From Thysanoteuthis rhombus (lineage: Eukaryota; Mollusca; Cephalopoda; Oegopsida; Thysanoteuthidae), in NCBI GenBank assembly GCA_963457665.1, contig OY735224.1, positions 46,631,311 to 46,695,310 of the forward strand: DNA of 64,000 nt, given 5' to 3'. Within the stretch, counting starts at the first letter, position 1. Each line of letters opens with the position of its first letter. Shown one piece after another: positions 43,891 through 55,165 of this stretch. A program made the translations under genes and the position numbers. The notes under the pieces were generated by a model that saw nothing but the letters and a program-made list of their open reading frames with translations, was not told the origin of the DNA and made no database searches.

Positions 43891-45350
43891 ATACGTATAT
43901 TCAATTGTCAAACTCTTACTATTGAGTTTTGACTATTTTCATATGTAACAACAATGACAGATGACAATGACCAGACCAAAAAACATTGAAGTCATGCCCA
44001 AATAATGGTGAAAGGTTACGTATGCAAAAAAAAAAACTGATGACAAATTCACTCAGACTTCTAAAGCCAAACTCGGGTCGACCTGTTTTGCAAATCCCAT
44101 TCTCAAGAACCACTAATGAAGTTTAAATGGAACACAGTTTTGTAATAATATTTTATGGAGAAAGGAATTCTGTTTGGTTCATATTTCAGATTTTAATGAA
44201 GCAAGGGAGTTTGACCCTAACGCAGCTATGCTTGTTTTATAAAGTCATTTCTTGTATGTACAGCTTCCTACATAATAAATTCACTATGTTACACACACAG
44301 GAGATATCCTCCAAAATGTACAAATTTTTGTTATAACCGAGCATCATATTTTTAAATTGCATAATTAGGAATAAATTTCACTAAATTAAATGTGAAAGCA
44401 TTCAAGTATTAGGAAACATTATTATTTCAAGTGTCCCTACCCCCGCAGAAAAAAAAAAAAAAAAAATATACATATAAGAGAGTACTTTCTACTTTTTCCT
44501 ATATTGGACACAGTAATTGGTCAAAATTAGTACAAATTCAGCCAAGGTGAAAGAAATGTTGAAAATAGACATTTGCCAAGAACTGGTTACTATAAATAGA
44601 TCCCAGACGCGGTAAATAACAGGGACGGATTCACAGACACCCCCCCCTACAGACACACACACACTGCCATCACGATCTTTCTAGAATCACATTCGCAAAA
44701 TAACGTCTAATTACAAGAGTACTTCCATCCATTCAAAAACAACAAAAACAGAATCCTGGCTGCTGCAGGGTCAAACACCACTTATTCCAACTGAAGACGA
44801 TTACACGTTTTTACTGAATTCTGCAAAGAGTCCATAACTGGTTATTTTTTTCTAAATACTGAACGCATCTTGAAATTTTTGTTTTGACAATGTTGACAAT
44901 GGCATTAGAAGACGAAATATATCAGTTTTCTTTTGAATATTTTGCTAAGGAGAATCATAAATATTTATTTATCAAATTGAATATAATGCTGCAAACTTCA
45001 AGTTCTATCTTGTAAAAAAATTTTTTTAAATAAGATAAATATGTGTATACATCATAAAAATATACTAGGGCTTATTTATACTAACAATGTTTAGTAGATA
45101 GCCAAACTGACCAGTCTTGTCTCAGTAAGTGGGCCACCTACTGATCACTTGGAATTTCAAATCACAGTAGATATTATTTCATGCATCTGTTTGGTGTAAC
45201 ACAAGACAGAAATAGTGAAGAGTTTACTTCATAAATCAGGTGAGTATTATTATTCTTGTAATTAGATATTAGAGTAGGAAAAACAAGTCAATTCCAGTCC
45301 CCAAATTGGACTATAGTTTGACAAAAAGACTAGAAATACTGGTATACATA
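43891..45350. other. No recognised gene
   Basis: Poly-A at 44450-44466. A short family A-like piece (AGATAGCCAAACTGACCAG) is at 45097-45115. No exon supported. Confidence 0.4.
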
Positions 45351-45354
45351 TTGA

Positions 45355-45470
45355 GTACAAACACTAAAGTGGGAAAGGATTCATGCCTTTCCCAAGGGAA
45401 TTAGTCTAAAAGCAAACAACCACAAGGCCAACTAGGTGACACCCCTGCCACACACAAATTTCTAAACACC
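45355..45470 (-). mobile_element. SINE family C fragment, copy 3 (minus)
   Basis: Plus strand: GGATTCATGCCTTTCCCAAG, then GGAATTAGTCTAAA. This is the reverse of the conserved GTACTAATGCC…GGCATGAATC block. Confidence 0.55.
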
Positions 45471-45744
45471 AAAAGATGTCTCCAACTTGATGATAATTAA
45501 CTCTTAAATTCATGGACCGCTTGTATTGACAATGGATCTCTTTAATGAATAAATTATGAATCACCATCACAGTCAATAATTGAACAACCCAAGCATCAAA
45601 ATTTGAAGTCATGTAGAAAAAATTCGATCTAAAAGATAAATATGGTTAGAATAAGTTCTATTTATGACAACACTTAAATAGAGTTAAAAACCTCTAGATT
45701 CTGGTGAACCTAGACATTATCAATAAACATATCAGAATAAAGCT

Positions 45745-45880
45745 CAGGTAAAAAAAAAAAAAATTTTTTAAATTTAAAAAAAAAAAATTTTAAATTAAAA
45801 AATTTTTTTTATTTAAAAAAATTTTTTTTCAAATTTTCAATTTAAAAAAATTTTTTTTTTTTAAGTTTTCATCTTTTAAA
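45745..45880. repeat. A/T-only self-complementary stretch
   Basis: Alternating blocks of poly-A and poly-T (AAAAAATTTTTTTAAATTTA style) with almost no G or C. It could fold back on itself in many registers. It may be an AT-rich spacer or a sequence-assembly weak point. Confidence 0.8.
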
Positions 45881-47284
45881 TTTTTCTATTTGGAATAAAA
45901 ATACATTTTTAGAAAGTTTCCAGTCAAGTGTTAATGCTTTTTTTCAAGTCTGTAGACAAAACAGTATGGCCAGGAATGTTGAAGCACACAAAAATAGATA
46001 GAATCTTTCACCTGATTTTTTCTTTCAATTCAACCTAATGCTCAAGGGGGGGGGGATTTCAATGAAATTATTTCCTTTAATGATAATTCTATAAACCGGG
46101 AGGAGGGGAAAAGTTGAATTTTGCTTCATTCAGCTCCAAAATCACACCCGATCCAACAACAATCTCTATTATTTATTATTACTGGTAACAATAGAAACCT
46201 GTGTAGGGGTGGAAAGCCGCCCAACCTTATCTCAGTCAAAGTATAAACGGCAGAGGGATTAGTATACAAAACTCCACAGAAGAGCAACCAAAGAGGAGGA
46301 AACATATCTCTCAGTTGCTGAAAAGATTGCATAAGTGTAGAAATTGAAAGAGAAAAACAGGAGTAATAAAATAATCGATTCATCCTAAGGAAAAAAAAAA
46401 ACAAGTACGAGTTATTAGAGTGCGAAGGGTGATCAGAAGTTCTATTGCATTAACAGAATAAAGTGTGGTTAAGACTACACTGAACCATGCATGGCGAGGA
46501 ACAACCACAATAATCAAAGAGCGTAACTGCTACCCTCTAATAAAATGATGTCATGTTTATAAAGTACTTATAAATATGAGATGGGCAAAAGAAAGTTGTA
46601 CCTACTGGATATACTCAGCAGGCTGGGTAGGTACTGAAGGAAAAAACAGCTAGCAAGAGGAAGGAAAGTGTGGGATCAGATTTACCAATTTGGCCAATTT
46701 TTAGCTAGATCTGACCGATTCTTCCCCCCAATTCAGCCAACAAAAATTTTCAAAAGCCCATTGAATCAAATAATTGTACGATTCTTACTACTTGTTCTGG
46801 AGTCCTAGCATATAGTTATTTCATTTGATAAGTCAGCTGGAAATTTTTTTTGAATCCAACTGTTGGAGGCCATTTTTTTTTCAAAGCCAGTGTTAGCAAT
46901 AAATGAATCCTATTTGGCAACAATGGGTGGGATAAGAGAGAAATTATTATTCGTGTCAAATTTTGAGGACAATAGAGTGGCGTATTAAATTAACCTATAT
47001 AATTTTTAAACTTGGAATTTCCACAGGTTACTGCAGGTTATTTATTTTTGAAAAAAAAAAAAAAAAAATCTGAATAAGAAGGTGGGGCCAATTTGCGTGT
47101 TGGAATTAGTAGTAGGGCTGATCATTTCATTTGGTGAATAAAGGTTTATGTGAATAGAATGTTTGCATTTCAGTTAACCACATGCAAGAGTAGAATCCAA
47201 TAAAAGTGAAGTCTGGTTCAAGAAGTTAGTATTTGTCCCATGTTGAACAACCTGTAGTTATACACATTATACAATCGATGTCCT
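45881..47284. other. No recognised gene
   Basis: G run at 46046-46055; poly-A at 47050-47067. A minus-strand open frame of 92 codons at 46126-46404 is unassigned. Confidence 0.4.
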
Positions 47285-47725
47285 AAGCTCAAAAATGAAC
47301 AGGTCAGATTGGTCACTCAATAACCATCATGTGACCAATGTCTTCTGGCAGTATGCCTCGATGGAGGTGATCAATTAAAAAATTGGAAAGATGGGTGATC
47401 AATAAAGAAGTTACTTTTCTCACTTTGTTTGGTCGGTGATCATTGAAGAGGTCAGAGTTTTCAACAAAACAAGTGGGCACAAACCAAGGAATCTATCTAG
47501 TATCAATTTACATTGTGCACTGAACCCTGACTAAAAACCCATCTTATTAAAAAAAAAAAAAAAAAAAAAAATCCCAGTAGACATGGGTGAATGATTAGAT
47601 TTTCAGCCTCCGTAGCTCCATTGGTGTGACCTGTACTGGTCATACATACATAACTAGCCAAACTAACTTGAAAAATTAAAGAAATCTATACCGACATTTT
47701 TTATAGATGGTTGTCTTGACATCTT
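47285..47725 (+). repeat. Family A repeat, copy 12 (nearly full length)
   Basis: AGATTGGTCACTCAATAACC, ATCATGTGACCAATGTCTTC, GGTGATCAATTAAAAAATTG, TTGTTTGGTCGGTGATCATT, TATCAATTTACATTGTGCAC, poly-A (47547-47570), CCGTAGCTCCATTGGTGTGA and GAAATCTATACCGACATTTT. Confidence 0.8.
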
Positions 47726-47819
47726 GAATTTAGTCAGAAGATCTATTTCAGGATCTCTCGAATTTCAACAATAATTCTTTGAAGTCTATAAATCCTTCTG
47801 CTTCTGTTATGATAGATAA

Positions 47820-48325
47820 TAAACCATTCAGGTGACTGTACGTAATGGCCCCGGTCTCCTTTGAGAGGAGGCAAAATTTCAATGTTTACTGATCACGGGG
47901 TTACTTCAAAGGCAATCAAACTTCCCATTGACAGAGGAGGAGGAGTAGGAGGACAAGATACGCCAATACCACAAGAATGCACAGGCACTTCTTTAATATA
48001 CCCGCCACCCTGCCCCCACGTTTCATTTCAGTCAGATCTCTACCCTACGCTGATCAATTGTCTAATCAATTTCCCAGGATTCTAGCCGGGTAATTATCAA
48101 CATTCAGTAATCTAATTGCTCTCGATACACCCATTATGAAATCCCCGCGGCTCCAACGATTGATAGGTAGGTGGGTATGTACATACAAGCTGGTATAGGA
48201 AAGTTCTTGGACTCTACATGAGATCATACCCTCCAACAGATGCATGCACAGCTGATCTTCAAGTCGGACTATAGACTTTATGCCATCTACCCGTAACACG
48301 TGAGATTTTCATGATGCTGAGCAAG
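47820..48325 (+). repeat. Family E, copy 1
   Basis: Shares GATCAATTgTCTAATCAATT-type sequence, then CCCAGGATTCTAGCCGGGTA and ATTATCAACATTCAGTAATC with 49780-49960. Both lie about 500-600 bp after or around family A copies. Class unknown. Confidence 0.6.
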
Positions 48326-48639
48326 AATATCTTCACGATTTGCTTCAAATATCACATGATGCTAGGCAAATCAGCTATCAAGATCCTCCCACCCAAAAGT
48401 TACAAGCTTTGGGCGAACATTAAGTCAAACAGAGGTTTTTGAGAGGCTGGCAAGTTTCGAGGTTCGAGATCACTATGATTCACCAAATGACTTTTTTTTA
48501 TCCGTCTGTGACCAAGGATGGCTAGAGCTACGACCAATGAAGTTTCTGGGGTTATTAACGAGATTGTGGAATATGATTTAGCTCGATTTTTGGAAAATTC
48601 CCAATTTGTTTTTTGGCCCAGTCTGGGTACTTTCTGATA

Positions 48640-49185
48640 ACCCCTCATATCTACATACTTATCAAAACAAGGAGAGAGAAAAGATAAATCAACTTCTGGT
48701 CAAGATTAGATTACATTCTTCAAGGTTCTTGACTTATGAAACTTCAAAGATAAATCTAATTCAAGGAAATACATAAAGACAGCTCTGGTTAATCACTCAA
48801 TAGAAACTCTCACATGACCAACATATTTTGGCAGAATGCTGTGTGGGGGCGATTGATTGAAAAAAATTTGGAGAAGGGTGATCAATGAATGAGTACTTCT
48901 TTAGTCTAGCTAGATCACTAAAAAAGTAACAATTTTCAAGAAACAAGCCAACACTAACCGAGGGACCAATTAAGTATGAACTGACATCATAAATTGAACC
49001 TGTTTAGGGTGGATTCTCAAACCTTTTTCTGAACACAAATGTTTAGATTCCAGCTGTCTAGCTCTATTGGCAAAGCCTGCATGCAAAACACATACAGCCA
49101 GTCAGAATCCCTTCAAAACTGAAGAAACCTATGTTAAAGGTTTTGGTGGATGATTTCATTTCAACTAAGACTGCATCAACTAAGA
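48640..49185 (+). repeat. Family A repeat, copy 13, with shared 5' extension
   Basis: The core starts at about 48785 (CTGGTTAATCACTCAATAGA) and runs to about 49145 with all main blocks except the poly-A. Unlike most copies, the 140 bp before it (AACAAGGAGAGAGAAAAGAT, GATTAGATTACATTCTTCAA, CTTCAAAGATAAATCTAATT) matches the sequence before the copy at 50845. Confidence 0.75.
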
Positions 49186-49545
49186 CTGCAGCTATTTAGT
49201 TTCTAACCCACCTCATCTTGTCAATGAAATTTTACAAGACTCAGCACAGATCAGTTTCCGAGAAAGATGGACTGTTTGCTCACAAATCAAACAACTTGGC
49301 TGATACAACATCCAAAAAGTCAAGACCAGCACGTTTATCTCAGCTTCGTTGATCTAATTTCACAAGGCAACTGGTTTTTGTCTTCATTTCTCCAACAATC
49401 CAGGGAGAGCCAATTTTCGTAGAAACCGTGGGTTTTTGATGGGGTCTATAGGTGCAAAACAAATGAACTGCCTTAATGGAGCTTGAGGACTGCAACTGCT
49501 CCACTAATCGCCAATAGATGGGGATAGAAGCTAATCCTTTCCCCA
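49186..49545. other. No recognised feature
   Basis: Nothing supportable. Confidence 0.35.
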
Positions 49546-49549
49546 AGAC

Positions 49550-49775
49550 AATTCGGTATGGGTGTTAGGGGGGGAAAAAAAAAGTTTTGTAAACAAAAAG
49601 TAAATGTTTCAATTTTTCAACCCTCTAGCTCTATTGGTACAGCCTGTAAGCATGATAGATACAGAGCCAGCCAGACCAACTTGAAAACTTGGAGGGAAAA
49701 AAAAAAAAAAAAAAAAAAAGAAGCCATGTTGACAATTCAGGTGACGGTTTCTAACAGAATTCAGTAGTATTTCTT
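49550..49775 (+). repeat. Family A repeat, copy 14 (3' half)
   Basis: AACCCTCTAGCTCTATTGGT, ACAGCCTGTAAGCATGATAG, AGCCAGCCAGACCAACTTGA, poly-A (49698-49718) and CCATGTTGACAATTCAGGTG. Confidence 0.7.
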
Positions 49776-49779
49776 CAAT

Positions 49780-49960
49780 CTCCCCCCATCTGCACATGTT
49801 TCATTACAGACTAATCTTTCCCCACAGAGATCAATTCTCAAATTGATTTCCAGGATTCTGATTGGGTAGTAATCAACATTCAGTTATCTTCATTGAACTC
49901 AACTATTTTTTCCATCTTCATAACTTTCAGTTGCTTTATGTCCCAACAATGAATAGGACA
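49780..49960 (+). repeat. Family E, copy 2
   Basis: GATCAATTCTCAAATTGATT, CCAGGATTCTGATTGGGTAG and TAATCAACATTCAGTTATCT parallel 48045-48115. Confidence 0.6.
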
Positions 49961-50020
49961 TTAATTCAACAGCAATGTTTAAACAGTGTAATTGGAAACA
50001 AAGAGAAAGTCCTTGGTGAG

Positions 50021-50097
50021 AATTGAACTCTTGCCCTCTAGACAGAGGGAGTCCACTATACAGCTAACAGCTTTTAACCATTCGGCCACGGGTGTCA
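50021..50097 (-). mobile_element. tRNA-Ser/Leu-like pseudogene or SINE head
   Basis: On the minus strand, GACACCCGTGGCCGAATGGT is the start and D arm of a class II tRNA (Leu/Ser/Tyr type). A B-box-like AGAGTTCAATTCTCACC lies near the end. The anticodon region carries extra sequence and the 5' and 3' ends do not pair as an acceptor stem. It is therefore a tRNA relic or SINE head. Confidence 0.6.
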
Positions 50098-50725
50098 TAG
50101 ATGAACAGCCAATTTTCCAGGTGATATCCAACTCCCCCACGCGTGATATCCAACTCCCGTTGAGGTTTACAATCAAGATCTAATAATCTTTTGAAACAAT
50201 ATTTTTCAAATCTTTTTTTTTCAAATTTATTCTCAATATTGGATGAAGTATAGTGACAATATTAATTTTGACTAGTTTTTACCTTCATCTTAACTGTGGT
50301 GCCCCAACAACCCTGAACTGGTTATGAGATGAGACGAGATAAGATAAGTATATACTTATGAAATCATATTTCAAATATGATATCACTCTGGTTTCCCAAG
50401 CTTGTGCAGTTGAAATCAAGTGGCCAATGAGGGGTTACTGAGGCTTGTTATTGCCAAGCACAAGAGGCCTATGGTTCATCCTGTGGCCTCAAAAAAATAG
50501 CTCGGCCCAGTCTTGGGGGGGGAGCAGCAGGCCCCAGGGTAGCACCTTCCTATTGCATTATCAGGGATGGGTCAGGCTTGCCCTGACGTCTTTGCAACGC
50601 TAGTTACGGGGAACTGGAGCCATTTTTGCAGCTTTCCCATGTACAAAACCCAACATTAAAAACGACCTTGTGTCATATCTTGGTCTTGAAGGGTAGCACA
50701 TGAATAGGGATAAGTACGTACTTAC
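50098..50725. other. No recognised gene
   Basis: A direct repeat of GTGATATCCAACTCCC occurs at 50121 and 50143. A GC-richer stretch at 50490-50660 is unassigned. Confidence 0.4.
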
Positions 50726-50727
50726 CC

Positions 50728-51270
50728 ACCTACCAGAAACAAGGAGAGGAAGAAGATAAAATATCAATTTCTGAACAAGATTAGATCACATTCTTGACTT
50801 TACTTTTATAAGCCTTCAAAGATAAATCAGATTTGAGAAAATGAAGACCGGGCTGGTTAGTCTCCAACAAAAAAGTCAAGTAACCAACATCTTTTGATGG
50901 CTTATGTTTTCAGGATGATCAATATAGAGGAAAAAAATTGTAAAAAGGGATGAGCAATTAATAAGTTACCTCTATCGTCTTTTGAATCGCTAAGAAATGT
51001 CTAAAATTTCAAGAAACGAGCGTGAACGTAGCCAAACACAAAGGGCCAATTCAGTATAAACCTACATTAGGAATTGAACCTATTTGAGGAAGATTTAAAA
51101 AAAAAAAAAAAAAAAAAAAAATTTTTTTCTGGATAAACCAAATTTTAAATTTTCAGCCCTGTAACTCGATTGGTGTGGCCTGTATGCAGGATAAATAGCC
51201 AGCCAGCAGGACCAACTTGAAAACTGAGTAAACCTATGTTGACAGATTTTGTTGATGCTGTCTAAAACTT
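50728..51270 (+). repeat. Family A repeat, copy 15, with shared 5' extension
   Basis: Core at about 50848-51262 (GGCTGGTTAGTCTCCAACAA, ATTAATAAGTTACCTCTATC, TATAAACCTACATTAGGAAT, poly-A 51098-51121, TGTAACTCGATTGGTGTGGC, AGTAAACCTATGTTGACAGA). The 5' 120 bp match those before copy 13. Confidence 0.78.
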
Positions 51271-51685
51271 CACAAACAAGTTAATTGTACTGGGTTACGA
51301 CACTTTTCACCTTTGAATCTTTATAGGTTTGTCTGGTATCAAGGGAGTAAAATTCATTTTATTTTGGATTCAACTCCACATTTGTAACGGGAGACAGTGC
51401 AATAGAAAACAGAAAAAAGACGACAGCGTCCAGTGTCATTGATTAAAGCTACCAATAACATCGGAAAAAACTGGAAATACGAACGATCGACTGTCATAGA
51501 TCTTCACTTTACGATGGGACATTGTCACTCTGCAAATGGCACCAGTGAGGTTGGCATTTCAGAACGTTTGAAGTAATTTTCAAAGTTTGGCTCGAAATCG
51601 CAATTACAATGATCAGATTTCTGTTTGTTAGAAACCATCGACCAGAGCTGTCAACAAAGGCATCTTGTTTTCAAGTATGTCTGGA
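51271..51685. other. No recognised gene
   Basis: 51635-51658 (GAAACCATCGACCAGAGCTG, then TCAACA) is a scrap of the family A 3' end in reverse. Otherwise nothing. Confidence 0.4.
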
Positions 51686-51686
51686 G

Positions 51687-51689
<3 letters not shown>

Positions 51690-51736
<47 letters not shown>

Positions 51737-51795
51737 TTGTATATAGGGGCTGCACAAATGCACAGATTCTTCCAAAAATATTTTGACACACACAC

Positions 51796-51834
<39 letters not shown>
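51690..51834. repeat. (TA)n(CA)n and (TA)n microsatellites
   Basis: (TA)n 51690-51720 followed by (CA)n to 51735, then a second (TA)n at 51802-51832. Confidence 0.9.
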
Positions 51835-52042
51835 ATCACTAAAATCAATTAAAACTTGATGAATAAATATTAATCTCTTGAGACTCGCTAAAATCTTTCT
51901 TGGGGAAACTTTCTATTGATCCTATCTTTAGAGCATTAAATTCATTAAATAAAATTCAAAATTTTTTTTTTTTTTCAAACTTCAAGATATATGTAATCTT
52001 TTTTGATAATTGTACTGACATTTCATTTGGAAACACATCGTC

Positions 52043-52372
52043 TTATCTGGGACCTTCCCCAGGATTCGCCACAATTCTCTATCATAGGCGTCGCGGAGCC
52101 AGTATTTCCTGAATCTGTCCCATTCATCTCTCCATCTTGTGTTCTGTCGGCTTCGGTTTTGCATGTGATCTCTAGGGATCCATGTTGTGAGACTTGATAT
52201 CCATCGGTTGTCCTTCATTCATGCAACATGGCCTGCCCATTGCCATTTGAGTTTTTTTAATAGTTTGTAAGTCACGGACACCCGTTTTCTTCATTATATA
52301 CTGTACTGTCTTGTGATCTCTCCATGTAAGGTTGAGCATGATTCTCTCATGCACATGTTGCATACTTCTCAA
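52043..52372 (-). mobile_element. RTE-clade LINE 3' fragment
   Basis: Minus strand reads MRSMQHVHERIMLNLTWRDH, then KTVQYIMKKTGVRD, and after a frameshift LTTWIPRDHMQNRSRQNTRW and KYWLRDAYDRELWRILGKV. It matches the C-terminal half of the 62757-63596 copy. The last 20 bp and the TGA tail are absent. Confidence 0.85.
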
Positions 52373-52945
52373 ATTAGAAATCTACTGACAGGACAGATTA
52401 TAAAAACTAAACTCAAGATTTTTTTTTTTTTCCCCCCTTCCTGATATAGTGATATATTTTTGGACCTAGTCAAGCCAAAAACAGTACTAGTGTCGAGAGT
52501 TTTAAAAAGGATTTAAATGAGTTCAGAAATTATTGAAAGAGTATGATTTTACAAGGACATTTTTGGAATCTGTCTGGTGGAATTTCAAAGTGACCTTTAT
52601 TGTAAATATTGCTTCCATTCATGTACAAGTATTTCATGTATTTTATATCTATTTTAAAAGTTAATGTATAAATATTGAATATGACCGGAGATACCCAAAG
52701 AGATAGATATACAATAAATTAATTTTCAAAACACCCAAACTGTAAAATGTTGAATATTTTCTATCATTCAAGATCAACCTCCCCAGACCTCTCGGGGGGG
52801 GGGGGGGCACGTCTAATTGCCAAAACTAGATTGGAGGATAACCCAAGCTGTTGCCAGCTACTTTGCTGATTATAACAAAAGCCTTTTAGAGTACAATTAA
52901 GTGCCTAATTGCTGTTCCAGCACCCACTTATTAATTCTGGAAAAT
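52373..52945. other. No recognised gene
   Basis: A G run lies at 52793-52807. Nothing else supportable. Confidence 0.4.
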
Positions 52946-52949
52946 ATTT

Positions 52950-53142
52950 CCACCCCCACGCTCTTCTTAGAAGCCCTCCTTCCGTGTTAATTTTTTAGAA
53001 TCCACCTCTCCTTCGACTAGCTGACAGGGAAGGACAACAGATTTGTTAAAATGTTCCCATCAAAAGATAACTATCGAAAAACAATTTGAAAGGGAAAACT
53101 TGGTTGAACAAATTGTCATTATAAACATTTTATTTCTATTAT
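52950..53142 (+). repeat. Family B2, copy 3, left part
   Basis: TTTCCACCCCCACGCTCTTC, CATCAAAAGATAACTATCGA and GGGAAAACTTGGTTGAACAA. The copy is split by the SINE pair at 53143-53578 and resumes at 53580. Confidence 0.65.
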
Positions 53143-53578
53143 TATTTGGACCATCCTCATCTTGGTTGTTTTTCATACAACCTTTCGGCCGTTGTACTCT
53201 ACGGCCTTCATCAGGTATCATCTGGTAGGCGTGGGGAAGTAATTAACTGAACCCTTTATTTAACCGACGGAGGTATATTGACTGCACTCCCCTCTTAGCA
53301 TTAGTAGTATTATTATTGTCTAACACTGGGATTGAACCTAGAACCATCAGATTACTTTCAGTAATTTTGTTAGATCCTGTAACCACCACGCTATGCGTCC
53401 ATGTGGACAACCAGTGTTAATTTTTTATAAAGGGTTCGGTTCGTTACTTCTCTACACCTACCAGATGATACCTAATGAAGGCCGTAGAGTACAACGGCCG
53501 AAACGTTGTATGAAAAACAACCAAGATGAGAATGGTCCGAATAATAATAGAAATAATAATAATACCTCATCTCAAAAA
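53143..53578. mobile_element. tRNA-headed SINE with hammerhead-like 3' core, inverted pair
   Basis: The best-preserved locus. 53143-53403 is a full minus-strand unit: tail, GAAA complement (53183-53186), GGCCG/CGGCC stem, CTGATGA complement (53208-53214), GGTTC-rich body, B-box complement GGGATTGAACC at 53330-53340, and an A-box complement GTAACCACCACGCTATGCG ending at the head. 53425-53578 is a plus-strand unit lacking the head (body, CTAATGA at the core position, stem, GAAAC, tail, AATAATAATAATACC). It sits inside family B2. Confidence 0.8.
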
Positions 53579-53579
53579 T

Positions 53580-53945
53580 TCAGGTGATTCTAACATTTTG
53601 TATCACCAAAAGACTTTTCAGTTTCAATTTTCTTCGAAAATAAAAGAATTTTCTTGTGCCAGTCAATACTGTACATTTTTATTTCCCAAGTGCCAATCCC
53701 ATTCCTGCCAAAAGTTCTCTAACAACTTTTGTTGTATTGTTCAGATCCTACTAAATTGTTGGTGGCTATAGTTCCCAAACCCCTGCTCATTCAACACCCC
53801 TCCCTGTTCATTAAATTGAATCAGATTTTCCAGCCCCCCACCCAACAATTAAGTCCATAAGTATGCAATACCTTCGATCTCAATTGCAGATTCTTCTTTA
53901 GTTTTTTCAACCTAGACAATGTTCTTAATATCCACCCCTCTCAAG
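53580..53945 (+). repeat. Family B2, copy 3, right part
   Basis: TTTGTATCACCAAAAGACTT, CCAGTCAATACTGTACATTT, CAAGTGCCAATCCCATTCCT and GATCCTACTAAATTGTTGGT continue the family after the insertion. Confidence 0.65.
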
Positions 53946-54330
53946 TAGTCCAATGAGGACAAATGCTTGTTTTTTTTTTCTCCATGAAATTTGTCCACTC
54001 ATAAATACATAAATTCTTAAATGTATTCTTGCTAAATTTGTTTTGGGATTTCCCACCCAGCAAACCTGCCGCAACTTGTTGCTCATCAGGTCTGATCCAG
54101 TGTTTCATCTCATTTGTCACGTTTAACAACATACTCTTAGCTGCTCAAGTGACACCCTACCAGGAGAGGTGGGGGATATCTGTCACAATTGAGTAAGGAC
54201 AGAGTCGATGGCCAATGACACATTTCACTATGGTCTGAACAAGAAAATCATTAAAGACACATTTTATAGTGAGGAAGGCACACGGAAAGTAAAAACATAA
54301 GGTATTGACAGGAACAAAAAAATTTTCATT
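53946..54330. other. No recognised feature
   Basis: Nothing supportable. Confidence 0.35.
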
Positions 54331-54334
54331 ACCA

Positions 54335-54520
54335 GTATGTCAAGGTCAGAATAGCCTGACAGAGCCTTTGGAATTATAGTGGTACATAATTGCAGGTCGA
54401 AGAGATAGATTCATGCCTTCCCTTAAGGCATTAGTACGGAGTGAACACAATGGTCACAGCCAGAGTTTGAACTCTGTTTGTCAATTTTCCATGCTGTTAA
54501 CTGTTCAGCTACTCCTTATC
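54335..54520 (-). mobile_element. SINE family C, copy 4 (minus)
   Basis: Minus strand starts with a tRNA-like head (GGAGTAGCTGAACAGTTAAC, B-box-like AGAGTTCAAACTCTGG), then GTTCACTCCGTACTAATGCC, GGGAAGGCATGAATCTATCT and GGCTCTGTCAGGCTATTCTG. It is the most informative copy of this family. Confidence 0.7.
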
Positions 54521-54885
54521 TTATAGAAAGGTTAAAATTTGCAAATCAAATTTTTTCAGATGAATTTCTTGAAATTCAGTTTCTATTAAACCAATTTTTT
54601 TTGTACAATTTTAACCGCACTATTGAGTAAAGACTTGCTAACCTGGTATCTTCCTGAAAACTAAAATAAAAACACACCAGGGTTGCAATTCAGTATTTTT
54701 CAAGATACGATCTTAGCAGATTTGGTACTGAACAAAGCTATTTGGTTCTGAAAATAAAGATTTGGTACCAAAAGATGATTTACAGAGATAATCACTTAAA
54801 CAAAATAAAATATGCATGAACAATAGATAAGATCCATAAGTTTAACGATGTGTCAACCGTCAGTGGTGGTAGTAGTAGTGATAAG
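54521..54885. other. No recognised feature
   Basis: Nothing supportable. Confidence 0.35.
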
Positions 54886-54889
54886 AGAA

Positions 54890-55085
54890 GAGAGAAATGA
54901 GGATGTTTATCCAAATCTCTGGACTAAGTTTCATATCAATCTAACAGGACCCCTGCCGAGAAAATTGATATTCAACATTAGTATCACTAGTAACTGCAGA
55001 AAGGCTGAAGAATATGAGGCTATTCCACCTGAGGTCTGGATCACGTTTCATATCAATCCAACATGATACAGCTGAGTAAATTGAA
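54890..55085 (+). repeat. Two tandem ~117-bp units
   Basis: GTTTCATATCAATC recurs 117 bp apart (54928 and 55045). It is followed in both by a GAGnAAATTGAtATTcAACAT block. Only two units are seen. Confidence 0.6.
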
Positions 55086-55165
55086 ATTTAACATAGGGAG
55101 CAATCAACTAATTGAAAAATTGATTAGAGATGTGTAGACATCTAGAAAAAAAAAAAAAAATGAAA

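Noticed and set aside
50021-50097. Functional class II tRNA gene
   Set aside because: The start resembles tRNA-Ser/Leu, but the acceptor ends do not pair and the anticodon arm is disrupted.
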